Assembly: GCF_947623445.1 (NCBI RefSeq) | Contig: NC_135241.1 | Span: 24,678,501-24,742,500 of the forward strand | DNA from: Clavelina lepadiformis | Lineage: Eukaryota > Chordata > Ascidiacea > Aplousobranchia > Clavelinidae | DNA length: 64,000 bases | Direction: 5' to 3' | Part shown: piece after piece, positions 56,401-64,000 of the stretch | How positions within the stretch are numbered: position 1 is the first letter of the stretch | How the letters are laid out: the number at the start of each line of letters is the position of its first letter | The notes under the pieces: model-generated | Database searches by the model: none | What the model was told of the DNA's origin: nothing | What the model saw: the letters and a program-made list of their open reading frames with translations, nothing else | Program-made: the position numbers and the translations under genes

Positions 56401-57837
56401 ACCAAGTAAAGATGTTTATGACATAGTAGACGTTTTTAGTTCTTATTGTCAATTATTGAATCGTTTTTAGCTTTCCTGGAATCTTTGGGAGCAATTCCAA
56501 CAAAATCCAGTGATCATCATCGTTTTATCTGCTCTTTACGTCATCTACGCTCTTCTCCTTATATGGGCGAGAAATAAAGATCAAAATGAGGAGAAAAAAG
56601 TACAAAGTTATCAAACTATTGTCAAATTCATGAAATGATTTATCAAATTTTAATATTAAAAATTTTGAAGGGACTCTTCATTGAAGTTGCGGACAACTCA
56701 CCAAACGACCAATACCGGTATTACGTCACAATTTATACCGGTAGTCGTCCAAACGCCGGTACCACCGCGGCTGTCAGCATGAGACTACTGGGCAAAAGAC
56801 AAAGAAGCAATGCTCACGTCATACAAGTACAATGATGACGTCTGCCATGATGTATGATAGTTGGTTCCGACGTCATAATGATTGATTGTTTGTTTAGCGA
56901 GAAAACGACAACGTGCTATCTGTGGGTAGCGTGCAATCGTTCCTTATTACCACACCACGTAGCTTGGGCGACATCAAAGCAGTCAGGATGTGGCGCAATG
57001 ACGGAGGGAGCAATCCTGAGTGGTATGAATTAGTGACAAGTTAACTGCAGTTGTATGAATTAGAGTTGAAAACGGTCCTTGTATTTTTAACTCAAAAAGT
57101 TAAATGAATCTCAAACTAGGCCATAAACTTAAGTTTATTAAATCAAAAAATTCATCTTTTAATGCTAATCTTAGACTGTTCATTTTTAAGTTGTGTTCTG
57201 CAGGAGGATTTTGGCACTTTACGCGCAAGTAAATTCGTGTAATGAAAGTGCCTGTATAGTGTGTAGTGAAAGCTTGGCCCGACTTAAAACTCTTGCATGA
57301 ATTAGTTATTTATTGCAAGTTATACGTCAGGTATCTGGAACGTATGATTGTACGAGATTTGGAAACAAACGAGTGTTGGTTCTTTCTGTGCGGTACCAGG
57401 TTCACCGACGTCCTGGAATATACATTCCGGGCCTCCACGTTAGAGGAACTACAAATATCTAATAAATTGTTCCTCTTAAAATGTGAAAACCACTTTAAAG
57501 ACAGGTATGTTGCTCATTGATTTCACCTCGCTGTGCTAGATTGTCATCTCGTAATCTTCTCATTTTCAGACACGTCTGGTATTCCTTATACGGTATGAGG
57601 CCTTGGCAGCAATACGTCATGACGAGGGTGGAAAGAGTGGCAACTTGCTTTCTCTTCATATTCATGGTCATGTTAACATCTATGATGTTTCATGGCCACA
57701 GTTATGCGGTAGTGATGGCTGGTGGCCGTACAGTTCCTTCGAGCCCTTGCTCACAATTTAGAAATAAACGTGGCTTGATTTTTATTGCAAGACTTTTGGT
57801 TGTTTCAAAGTCCCTTTTGGTTTCAATCTTTTTCTAG
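44384..57837 (+). CDS. s-Themis: s-Themis-like polycystin-1-family receptor
   Basis: Exons with agreeing phases from 48612: 48612-48771, 48997-49175, 50468-52063, 52364-52550, 52668-52870, 52955-53143, 53773-54050, 54126-54248, 54329-54478, 54542-54674, 55291-55361, 55432-55822, 55929-56125, 56256-56405, 56471-56599, 56671-56826, 56898-57022, 57331-57504, 57570-57837. Upstream: 44384-44450 and 46309-46429. Order: signal peptide; CUB-like region (CSLILTNASGKIEFPT ... SGYPNFVFQNNVTI); long REJ region (GGSCRVSPRCGIAF, CSGYAQGQASLKFKF); GPS (CLHWEDRMRDWGEGSCKV ... NCECD); helix 1 (IIIVLSALYVIYALLLIWA); PLAT (YYVTIYTGSRPNAGTTA ... SFLITTPRSLGDIKAVRMW); helix 2 (CFLFIFMVMLTSMMF) and a last hydrophobic stretch. 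In Ciona, s-Themis is the sperm self/non-self receptor. Polycystin-1 usually has 11 helices; here the frame ends early, with no channel part seen. Confidence 0.82.
47363..48535 (-). CDS. v-Themis: v-Themis-like fibrinogen-domain protein, right copy
   Basis: Two exons, 48535-48256 and 48069-47363; 328 residues. It lies antisense in a 5' intron of s-Themis, the published arrangement of s/v-Themis pairs. N-terminus MLDYKRSFIRRWF with hydrophobic LLFLLLAFDWWHCDA, a charged helical segment, then a fibrinogen C-terminal domain (ECTSIYASGSTSSG, GWTTIQRRINGEVNF, GEYWLGLENIYRLS, DLEDWDGV, GWWYSSRRCEGSNLN). Role by homology: vitelline-coat ligand. The segment after DLEDWDGVKAF (DYDIIRFSPKEFNYRLTIAR, then PFNASDCFKW) is strongly different from the left copy while its flanks are nearly constant. 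The ATG is 76 nt from the first CUB exon of s-Themis, so its promoter and leader must overlap that receptor exon on the other strand. Confidence 0.88.
   Translation of the reverse strand: MLDYKRSFIRRWFLHLLFLLLAFDWWHCDAVTDKLSRLLHRVHKVKESLSQGNLTRWNLRNLQNFHYQQQMHANSIDSAENAQNIEKLVGFLKGERADFNYVVKSWNDIHMNLCYAFSYIVTSRFITSFVVKLTAFKKNVYNYISVLLFCYCFPSECTSIYASGSTSSGTYPIWLKERFQFTYVYCDMELVSTKKGWTTIQRRINGEVNFNRGWDDYVIGFGNFRGEYWLGLENIYRLSRQTISPSSIFHLPKAPEVGFDLEDWDGVKAFVDYDIIRFSPKEFNYRLTIARPFNASDCFKWPPIYFGYFSTPDVDNNKDDNRHCAQEFKSGWWYSSRRCEGSNLNQPYPRYKQDMTYYNMFWEGWLCFSGTDTALRFVSMHLYHHHNEIN
49255..49645 (+). mobile_element. Penelope-like element 3' fragment
   Basis: In an s-Themis intron. One frame reads NVGKSTRHLSTRVAEH, close to the GIY-YIG endonuclease pattern of Penelope-like elements (iGkT.RhL..R..EH). 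A neighbouring frame reads CYKPSNI and then KISEAISIKQNNQIKHLNKQ, the usual C-terminal tail. Only this end is present, so it is an old fragment. The left arm has no clear counterpart in the matching intron. Confidence 0.6.
50468..52063 (+). other. s-Themis: Long REJ-region exon of s-Themis
   Basis: 532 codons in one exon, phase 1 to phase 1, donor GCTG|GTGAGT. It encodes the immunoglobulin/FN3-like N-terminal part of the REJ module. The homologous left-arm exon keeps only the part from about 50998 on. From about 51050 to the end the two copies are far more alike than in the CUB exons, which suggests recent conversion or constraint. Confidence 0.75.
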
Positions 57838-58750
57838 ACCCTGAATTTTATTGCAAGGCTTGATGACTTTCTGTTGTTTGGCTTGACTAGCCTATTTCTT
57901 TTTAAATCATGTGACTTCTATGGATAGTCCAAATAAAATGTTGTTTTAAAGTCCCTTTTGGTTTCAATCTTTCACTACGCAGTGTTTGCCTGTTTGTGCG
58001 TGCATACGTGTGTAGAGAGGTGTGGGGGATGGAAGGTATGTGTGGAGGGGGTGAAAGAGTGCGTGTGCGCGTAAGCCTTGGATTTAATAAAAGAAGTGAG
58101 GTCGCTGTTGTGGCAGTCGCTGTTTTTGATGAATCGCTGTCGTGTAGTCGCTCTATTGACAGTCGCTGTTTTAAATGAATCGCTGTCGTGTGGTCGCTCT
58201 ATTGACAGTCGCTGTTCTGACAGTCGCTATTTGGAACCCGAGCCAATCATTGGTACCATTTTTAACGCCTTCATTTGGAAAGTGTTTTAAATTAAACAAT
58301 TAGGAAACAATTTTTGCAATGTAATTGAAATCATGCAATTAATATTTCACTTTGCTATATTATAGTTGCAATATATCATGCCATTACCCAAATGATATCA
58401 CAAAATAATTTACATCAAGTTACATTATTTGGCGTGGCTTTCAGCATCACCAATTTTTATAAAATAATTATAACCATTTAAACAAAAATTAGATTTTGCA
58501 TTGGATATACAACACAATTTTAACATTAGGTACTGAGTGTTGGCTGCTACGCATCTAGTCATGAAAAAACAAAAGAAAACCGCACTGAGAGGAGATCAAA
58601 GTATGACATATGTCACATGCAACTTGGTGTATGATGATTTCTATCTAGCTTTGCATATGCAAATCTATTCATCAACAAGGCAACAAGTTTAACCATCTGC
58701 TGAAAATAAGCGTTTGCTTGTAATGCACTTTACTTAAAAATAATGGGCTA
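57838..58750. other. 3' flank of s-Themis
   Basis: AATAAA at about 57932. A 24-bp block, AGTCCCTTTTGGTTTCAATC and next bases, occurs both at the end of the last open frame (~57809) and again at ~57950, and a TTTTATTGCAAG block is also doubled, so the gene's end has been locally duplicated. No further receptor exons seen. Confidence 0.5.
58114..58225 (+). repeat. 46-bp minisatellite
   Basis: Two full units (58114-58159, 58160-58205) of CAGTCGCTGTTTTxxATGAAT...TCGCTCTATTGA, then two shorter partial units. Confidence 0.9.
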
Positions 58751-59363
58751 AGTTAGGGGTGTCGAAACCTGTGGGTAACAAGTACTACCCAGGTCTTCCA
58801 AGCGGCCCATGAGATAAACTTTTTCAAAAGTTACCTATACTACAATACCAAAATAAAATAGAGACAAATTGTTTTTCAGAGTGTTTTCAGTCCCCAAGTA
58901 TTAGAAAGCTTGTATGATGCAGCTGTAGAATTTTCATTATTTAAATATTTGGCGCACAGAACTTTCCAATAGGATAATGTAAATCAGTCAGAGTAAAAAT
59001 AGGATTAAAATGCCCTGTCATGTCACCAGCCATCATAAAGTATCAGCCATTAATTGAACAACTGCGATATTACAGAAGAACTAGTTTTGTGTTTTTGCAA
59101 ACTTTAAAATTTGTTTTTTCAACTTTGTGCATAACAACTTAAGACTTAGGGTAGCTTCACATGGTATGGCTGATGTGATTTGTCTTCACTTTTTTGCAGA
59201 TGCAGGGCAAAAAATATAGGTTTGGTTTACATTCAACTTAAGCTATTGGACAAAAGATGTTTTGCCAATGCCCATGCTGCTAAATTTTTGTTGCACGTTC
59301 AAATACAAGAGCACGACTATGTGTGAAAAGCACCACTGAATCCAATGTAATGGTTGTAATCAC

Positions 59364-59712
59364 CAGGGCCTCTCAAAAGTTTTTTTTCTGCAACCCCATA
59401 TTAAAAATAAAATTTCTATGCGATTTCTTGATGGGTAGTGTAGACGTTAATACTGTTGAAGCAATAAACGCTTCATCACAAATCTCAAGTGGTATTTTTG
59501 TCAATGGCGAAGTCATGCAAATGCACATAATCCACAAAAGTAACTGTACAGTAATAAAGGAACTACGTAATGGGAACAGTATAGTAAATAAAATTGGTAA
59601 AAAATTACCAAAAAAACAATTCAATTCATAAAAGTTGAATTTCTTTCAAAATCACAAAATTACATTTTGAGACTTCAAATGAGGTCGGGACCCATATATT
59701 GAGAAGTCCTAG
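59364..59712. mobile_element. Non-autonomous hAT element
   Basis: About 349 bp. Left end CAGGGCCTCTCAAAAG; right end, on the other strand, CTAGGACTTCTCAATA. Flanks TAATCAC and TAATAAC look like a decayed target duplication. The internal open frame is a chance frame within the element. Confidence 0.6.
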
Positions 59713-60360
59713 TAATAACGACATAACAACAGTGACTGTACGACCGAATTAGACCATTTGAAGCTAACCTTGAAGTTTAATTCAACCACGGACAGCTTCA
59801 CAAAAACGACCACAGTTGTATGGTTTCATTTTTCTGCAGACACACAGCCAAAATTAGGTTTGATTTACATGCGACTTCAGATTACACAGTTTCTTTATTT
59901 AACTGAACACACCTTGTTAAGTGGCTCTTTCTAATCAAAAAGTAATTCAATTGTGAAGCTCCCTGCTTGTTGATTCAGCTACAATTGGTACCACAAACAC
60001 TGACACATGACTGAAAAAACCTTTGAGATGTGAGTTGGCAGTATCTAGACAGCATTAAGCAAGGGCCATCTCTGCTTTATGGTCGTTCAATAGCTCGAGC
60101 AATTACAGCACTTTTTCGAATGGAACATATATGTTTCCATTAAATTCATTCATCCATCGTTATATGTTCATATAAGAATATATATATATACATGACATAT
60201 TTCATATATAACATATATACATCCATTCATTCATCCATTCCATTGTTATATGTTCACATAACATATGATATATTTGTTTGAAAAAGAAAGTTGTTTATGA
60301 GGTTAACTATATAGTATATATTCATTTTTTAGCTCCACCGAAGACATCCGATATATTAAT
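59713..60360. other. Intergenic with AT and CATT repeats
   Basis: No gene seen. 60160-60260 holds AT-rich TATATGTTCA/ATATACAT repeats and CATTCATTCATCCATT units, twice. Confidence 0.5.
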
Positions 60361-60372
60361 GATGATTCTTAC

Positions 60373-60533
60373 TTTCAAAAGTTCTGGCAATGTGTCCGGA
60401 TCAAAATAAATGTCACCTTCAAAAGTACCAGTGCTTCCACACTCACAACTTATTGCACATCCATCTTTATCTTCTTCTCGTCCAAATGGACAACTGTGGC
60501 TGCAAACTGTTGTATCAAATTTACAATCCAATT
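60373..60533 (-). CDS. Antistasin-like exon, possible astacin-type prodomain
   Basis: Minus-strand exon with TTTTTTTAG acceptor and GTAAGA donor. It encodes LDCKFDTTVCSHSCPFGREE, then DKDGCAISCEC, the six-cysteine antistasin pattern (C..C..C.G...D..GC..C.C), followed by GTFEGDIYFDPDTLPELLK. The FEGDI motif also occurs in astacin-family prodomains, so a secreted protease is one reading. A minus-strand frame at 60958-60860 (MAFDSVFERQLVTIALLLFL) could be a signal-peptide exon, but its phase does not match. Downstream exons were not found. Confidence 0.5.
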
Positions 60534-60591
60534 CTAAAAAAAAACTTCTTTTTGACTTTTGAGTAGAAACTATTTCGTGTAAAAAGAACAA

Positions 60592-61890
60592 TATATAGTA
60601 GCAGTGATATCAGCAAGACACATCTAAACGTTAGCAAGCTGCTTTTATACATGTCTTGAGGTTTGTTAGAGCAAGACTTTGTAACTTATGTGTCGTGACA
60701 CATTTCTGTGTTGCAGTGTAACCTGAACATACTTTTTTCTAAAAGAAATAGTAAAAAATACATTTTACACTTTCAGTGCAAAGCAGAGTGATCGTGAAAG
60801 CGAAACAAAACACAACTTGCAGTAAAAAGTTCTGTAAAGCATTCCAGCACAACCTGCATTTCCCATGCCGTTAACCCTTTTCCTGCAAATAAAATTACCA
60901 AAAATAGCAACAAAGCAATTGTTACAAGTTGTCTTTCAAAAACTGAGTCAAACGCCAAATGATTGGGCTCATTTTAATCAAAGCTGGCAGAAATAACTCA
61001 TTGAAAGAAATCATGTGATTTTTTTACTCTATATTTGTAGTTGAGTTGTGCTGACAAAGCTTGAAAGTTTATAAGTGCATGGCCAGTGAAAAAAAAAATA
61101 GGAAGGACTATTTAAAATTATATGCAATATTCTATTACATAGACAGTGGATGAAAGCAATATTTATCCAAGCAATAAAATAAAACTGACTTATAGCTAAC
61201 GCATTTTCGTTACAGTACCACCTTAACTTCCGTTAAAATCCCACTTTTTACCAATATGTCCTATTGACCTGGCATTACTGTTAACTATAGAATTTAGCAC
61301 TGAAACCACAAATAGAAGATGGGTCGGGCTCAGTTTCGGGCTTAAGTTAAAAAAATTGGTACAATTTTATTCCAGTATATATCATACTAACATTACACTA
61401 GACAACAAATTTTTGTTTATCAGAATTTTTTAGTGTTTTTATATGTCCTTGGGGTCGCTGATGCTGAATTTGGTGTTATTTTTTGTCTAGTATCAATGAT
61501 TTTTAAGATATTTGCAAAAATATATTTTCCCCAATTGAGAACGAATTTTATTGTACTGTACTGTGACGATGTTGGATGTTACCCTAACACTTTGAGGACC
61601 AGTGGTATACATATGTACCAAAGAAATATTGCACCTCAGTGCCTTTTCTTTACAAATATTTTTTCTGGACTTGTCCCCAAATTTTTTTAAACAGTTGAAG
61701 CAATAGGTTATAAGTGTTAGTGTGTACATAAGTTTATATTTTGCAAAAACCTTGTTGTCCTCAAATGTAAAGTCTGGTGTGTCCTTAGGTGAAATTTTTA
61801 TCTGAAAACATTACAGTACTAATAGAAGCATTGCACATGCTTGACAATAATTTTATTTTTCCAACCTAGGTTTTTAAATATTTTAAAGTT
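60592..61890. other. Intergenic or intron
   Basis: Apart from the possible signal-peptide frame at 60958-60860 (minus), nothing is recognised. A frame at 61433-61690 has no known features. Confidence 0.35.
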
Positions 61891-61904
61891 TATATACAAG
61901 TTAA

Positions 61905-62230
61905 ATGATGAGTACAAAAAGAGCTTGTCAACTTTCTCCGGACTCTTTTTGTTATGTCTGTGATTATCATATCAGACCACAACATATTAAGCACAAAATT
62001 ATAACCGAAACTAAATTTGTTATCGCATACGGGGCATATTTTGGCATGAAAATGGGTTACCAAGATAAACCTTGGGCACCACATTTTTGTTACGGAAGTA
62101 GTAGATCCACAGTAGAATGATGGTTGCGAGGCAGTCACAAAAGCCGATTGTTTGCCGATTGTTATTTCTGCATGGTGGATATTTTAAAGTATGGAAAACC
62201 AAAAGACAGAAAAAAGATTTTTTTATCCCA
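61905..62230 (+). pseudogene. Relic of a dispersed invertebrate repeat protein
   Basis: MMSTKRACQLSPDSFCYVCD, then AYGAYFGMKMGYQDKPWAPH and, after a gap, DCYFCMVDILKYGKPKDRK. From memory this resembles an uncharacterised protein present in many copies in cnidarian and arthropod genomes, in which SPDSFCYVCG, YFGMKIGDQDKPWAPH and DCYFC occur in this order with a longer stretch between. Here the stretch between is shortened and the frame ends early. Multi-copy behaviour suggests a mobile element. Confidence 0.5.
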
Positions 62231-62474
62231 ATATTCCCTCATTCCCTGCGCCTGTCCGCGAATAAGTTCTAAGTGGCCCGCGTGGTATTTTTCGAAATGA
62301 CTTATATTATCAACTGAATCGCCAACGTAATTTATGGCGAACTTACATTCCGAGAAATTGGCATTTATTGTTTGCTTTCTTTGTCTATTGCTCTAGTCTA
62401 TACTATAGAGCAATAGATAGTAGAGATAATTGATAATATAGCAATAGATAGATAATATACTATAGTCTCTAGCG

Positions 62475-62644
62475 CAGGGGTGCACAACTGTTCAAGTTAA
62501 TTTTATTGCATCACAATTTATTTCTAAGATTAGAATTTTGTTGTGAGGGTTTTAATTAGAAAGTAGCAGTAAACACTGAAGTGGCCCGCGCAATCATTCG
62601 TAAATCGCATGTGGCCCTTTGGCCAAAAAGGTTGGACACCCCTG
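62475..62644. mobile_element. Short hAT MITE
   Basis: 170 bp, left end CAGGGGTGCACAACTG, right end on the other strand CAGGGGTGTCCAACC; internal GTGGCCCGCG and GTGGCCC typical of hAT MITEs. The flanking 8-mers CTCTAGCG and ATCTAATG match at five positions, so the duplication is decayed. Confidence 0.75.
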
Positions 62645-62854
62645 ATCTAATGCATATTCCATTGCAGGAAAAATTTCGTTATTTTAAAAAGTCAGTAATC
62701 TGCAAATTACGTGAAAACGGTTGGCACTACGAAAAAACAGTCATTTTTGGGCTCAACACAGCAAAAATTATAAAGAAACATCAAAAAATCAAGATAAACC
62801 AAGCAAAACCAAAAATTTGTTGCCCAGTGTTGCCCATTTATTTACTATATAGGG

Positions 62855-63166
62855 CAGTGGTTCCCAACCTTTTTTGGTGTCTGGGCCAAATTTCAAACTT
62901 CAGAGTACGTATGAAGCCGCATGAAAACACTCAAGTAATTAGAACGACAATTTTAAAGCATGAAAGCATGTACCAACGAATAGCAACACTAACAAGAGAA
63001 ATAACACAAATCAATTTAATGTCCAACTTGACTCCAACTCCAACTGACAAGGCAAAATATAATCGCCCTAATTATTAAAAATAGATTTTTATATTTTTTG
63101 TGGGATCTTCAGGGGTCAATGAGAGCCACAAGAAGGCTAGCTTGGAGCCGCAGTTGGGAATCACTG
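62855..63166. mobile_element. hAT MITE with perfect target duplication
   Basis: 312 bp, left end CAGTGGTTCCCAACC, right end on the other strand CAGTGATTCCCAACT. Perfect 8-bp duplication ATATAGGG at 62847-62854 and 63167-63174. The CAGTGGTTCCCAACC terminus is common in hAT non-autonomous families. Confidence 0.93.
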
Positions 63167-63174
63167 ATATAGGG

Positions 63175-64000
63175 TATAAGGATTCATTTTCGTTCAGATC
63201 AGCCATCAATTAGTTTAAAATTCTAGTATTGTCATTATGATATCTTAAGTTACAATTATGTAAACAGTTCTTTATTAAATCATAAAACAACCCATGAAAT
63301 AGGAATTTTATGTTTAACTCTGGATATATAAAAATTTTAGAATTTTTACAAGATCATAGGGGAGTACCAAATGGGAAAGATTTGGATTCTTGAGAATACA
63401 AATCGAATCCAAAGGTGCTTATATTAGCTCATTTCACTTCAACAACCTATTTAACAACATAATCTTGATTAAACTATTTGTAAGTTATACAAAAATTAGA
63501 TTTCATGTATTTAGGTGTGTTATTTATGATGTCATGGTTGCCATTGGTGTTGCGTCATTAGAAAGTATTGGTAAAAAATGTCACTAATACAATATATGGG
63601 CTTGAATCGTTTGAAATAAAAGAACTTTATTGAAAAAAAAACAACTCAAATTAGTTGTTTGCAGTATGTACAACATAGGTAGATGTTGGCCTCTATATAC
63701 AAGAAAATCTAAATAAAGGCTTTGAGCAACATAAAAGAAAGTAATATAATCAAGGACAAAGATAAGTACAGTGCTTCCGCGATTATCCATACCTCGCTTA
63801 ACTTACATGACCTAACAATACAATAAAACAAACAAACTTTGTAGTCTTCTGCAGCTTTAGCTATACAGTGCGTCTGATATCATAGCCTATTCTCATTGAT
63901 GTTTTGTAGTTGCAATTGATCGTTAAAAATGAAATGTTATACTGTATTCAAACTTTTTGAGATGGTTTCACATACGAAAAGCACTGATAAACGTTAAATA
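63175..64000. other. Intergenic
   Basis: Nothing recognised; short frames only. Confidence 0.4.

Noticed and set aside
57205-57230. Small exon after CTGCAG between the PLAT exons
   Set aside because: Direct splicing from 57022 to 57331 restores the PLAT motif W-Y-L-E-R with correct phase, so this piece is not needed.
58753-59040. Possible hAT end at AGGGGTGTCGAAACC
   Set aside because: No inverted partner end could be located with confidence.
62581-63078. 165-codon plus-strand frame
   Set aside because: It begins inside one hAT MITE and ends inside another; composition is that of repeats, not of a gene.
1-64000. CRISPR arrays, operons, tRNA or rRNA genes
   Set aside because: None seen; the window is eukaryotic and the short-period arrays at 10.95-12.5 kb are transposon ends.

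Overview
This is a AT-rich, intron-dense animal genome window. Small introns (many 60-150 bp), paired genes encoding a polycystin-1-like receptor with an antisense fibrinogen-like gene inside its 5' intron, and a collagen/discoidin gene family point to a solitary tunicate of the Ciona type. The receptor/ligand arrangement is that published for the s-Themis/v-Themis self-sterility genes of Ciona (sperm receptor, egg-coat ligand). I recognise it from domain content and layout. I cannot say which Themis pair (A, B or B2) or which Ciona species this is.

Layout. (1) 1-6.3 kb: two collagen + F5/8 type C genes on the minus strand (genes a and b). (2) 6.4-7.2 kb: an internally deleted hAT element. 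(3) 8.2-14.4 kb: gene c on the plus strand. A 2.6-kb hAT element, itself carrying a 1.6-kb Mutator-like element, sits between its upstream module and its start codon. (4) 16.8-19.1 kb: gene d, followed by a Tigger/pogo-like MITE. (5) 21.1-28.1 kb: a Themis pair on the left arm of a large inverted duplication. Its s-Themis (minus strand) is a multiply broken pseudogene, while its v-Themis (plus strand) has an intact reading frame. (6) 29.4-41 kb: gene e (a direct duplicate of the gene c region), a decayed gene f, a second Tigger-like element, and gene g. (7) 41.8 kb: one exon of a probable AA15 lytic polysaccharide monooxygenase. (8) 43.0-57.8 kb: the right arm of the inverted duplication and beyond, with a long s-Themis gene on the plus strand (signal peptide, CUB-like exons, REJ, GPS, one membrane helix, PLAT, second helix) and an intact v-Themis antisense in its 5' intron. 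(9) 58-64 kb: mostly repeats, several non-autonomous hAT elements, one antistasin-like exon and a dispersed-repeat protein relic.

How the genes relate. s- and v-Themis are a receptor/ligand pair kept together by nesting, so alleles are inherited as one haplotype. The left copy keeps the ligand but has lost the receptor. The six intact collagen/F5/8C genes encode secreted proteins of 239-261 residues with one conserved exon plan. They surround the Themis pairs and fill the spacer of the inverted duplication, and their flanks carry a repeated upstream module of about 100 bp. Exon-by-exon comparison shows they are mosaics of one another, so the whole window looks like a recombining tandem array. 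Exon limits were placed by eye from reading frame, phase and GT/GC-AG signals; no expression data were available.
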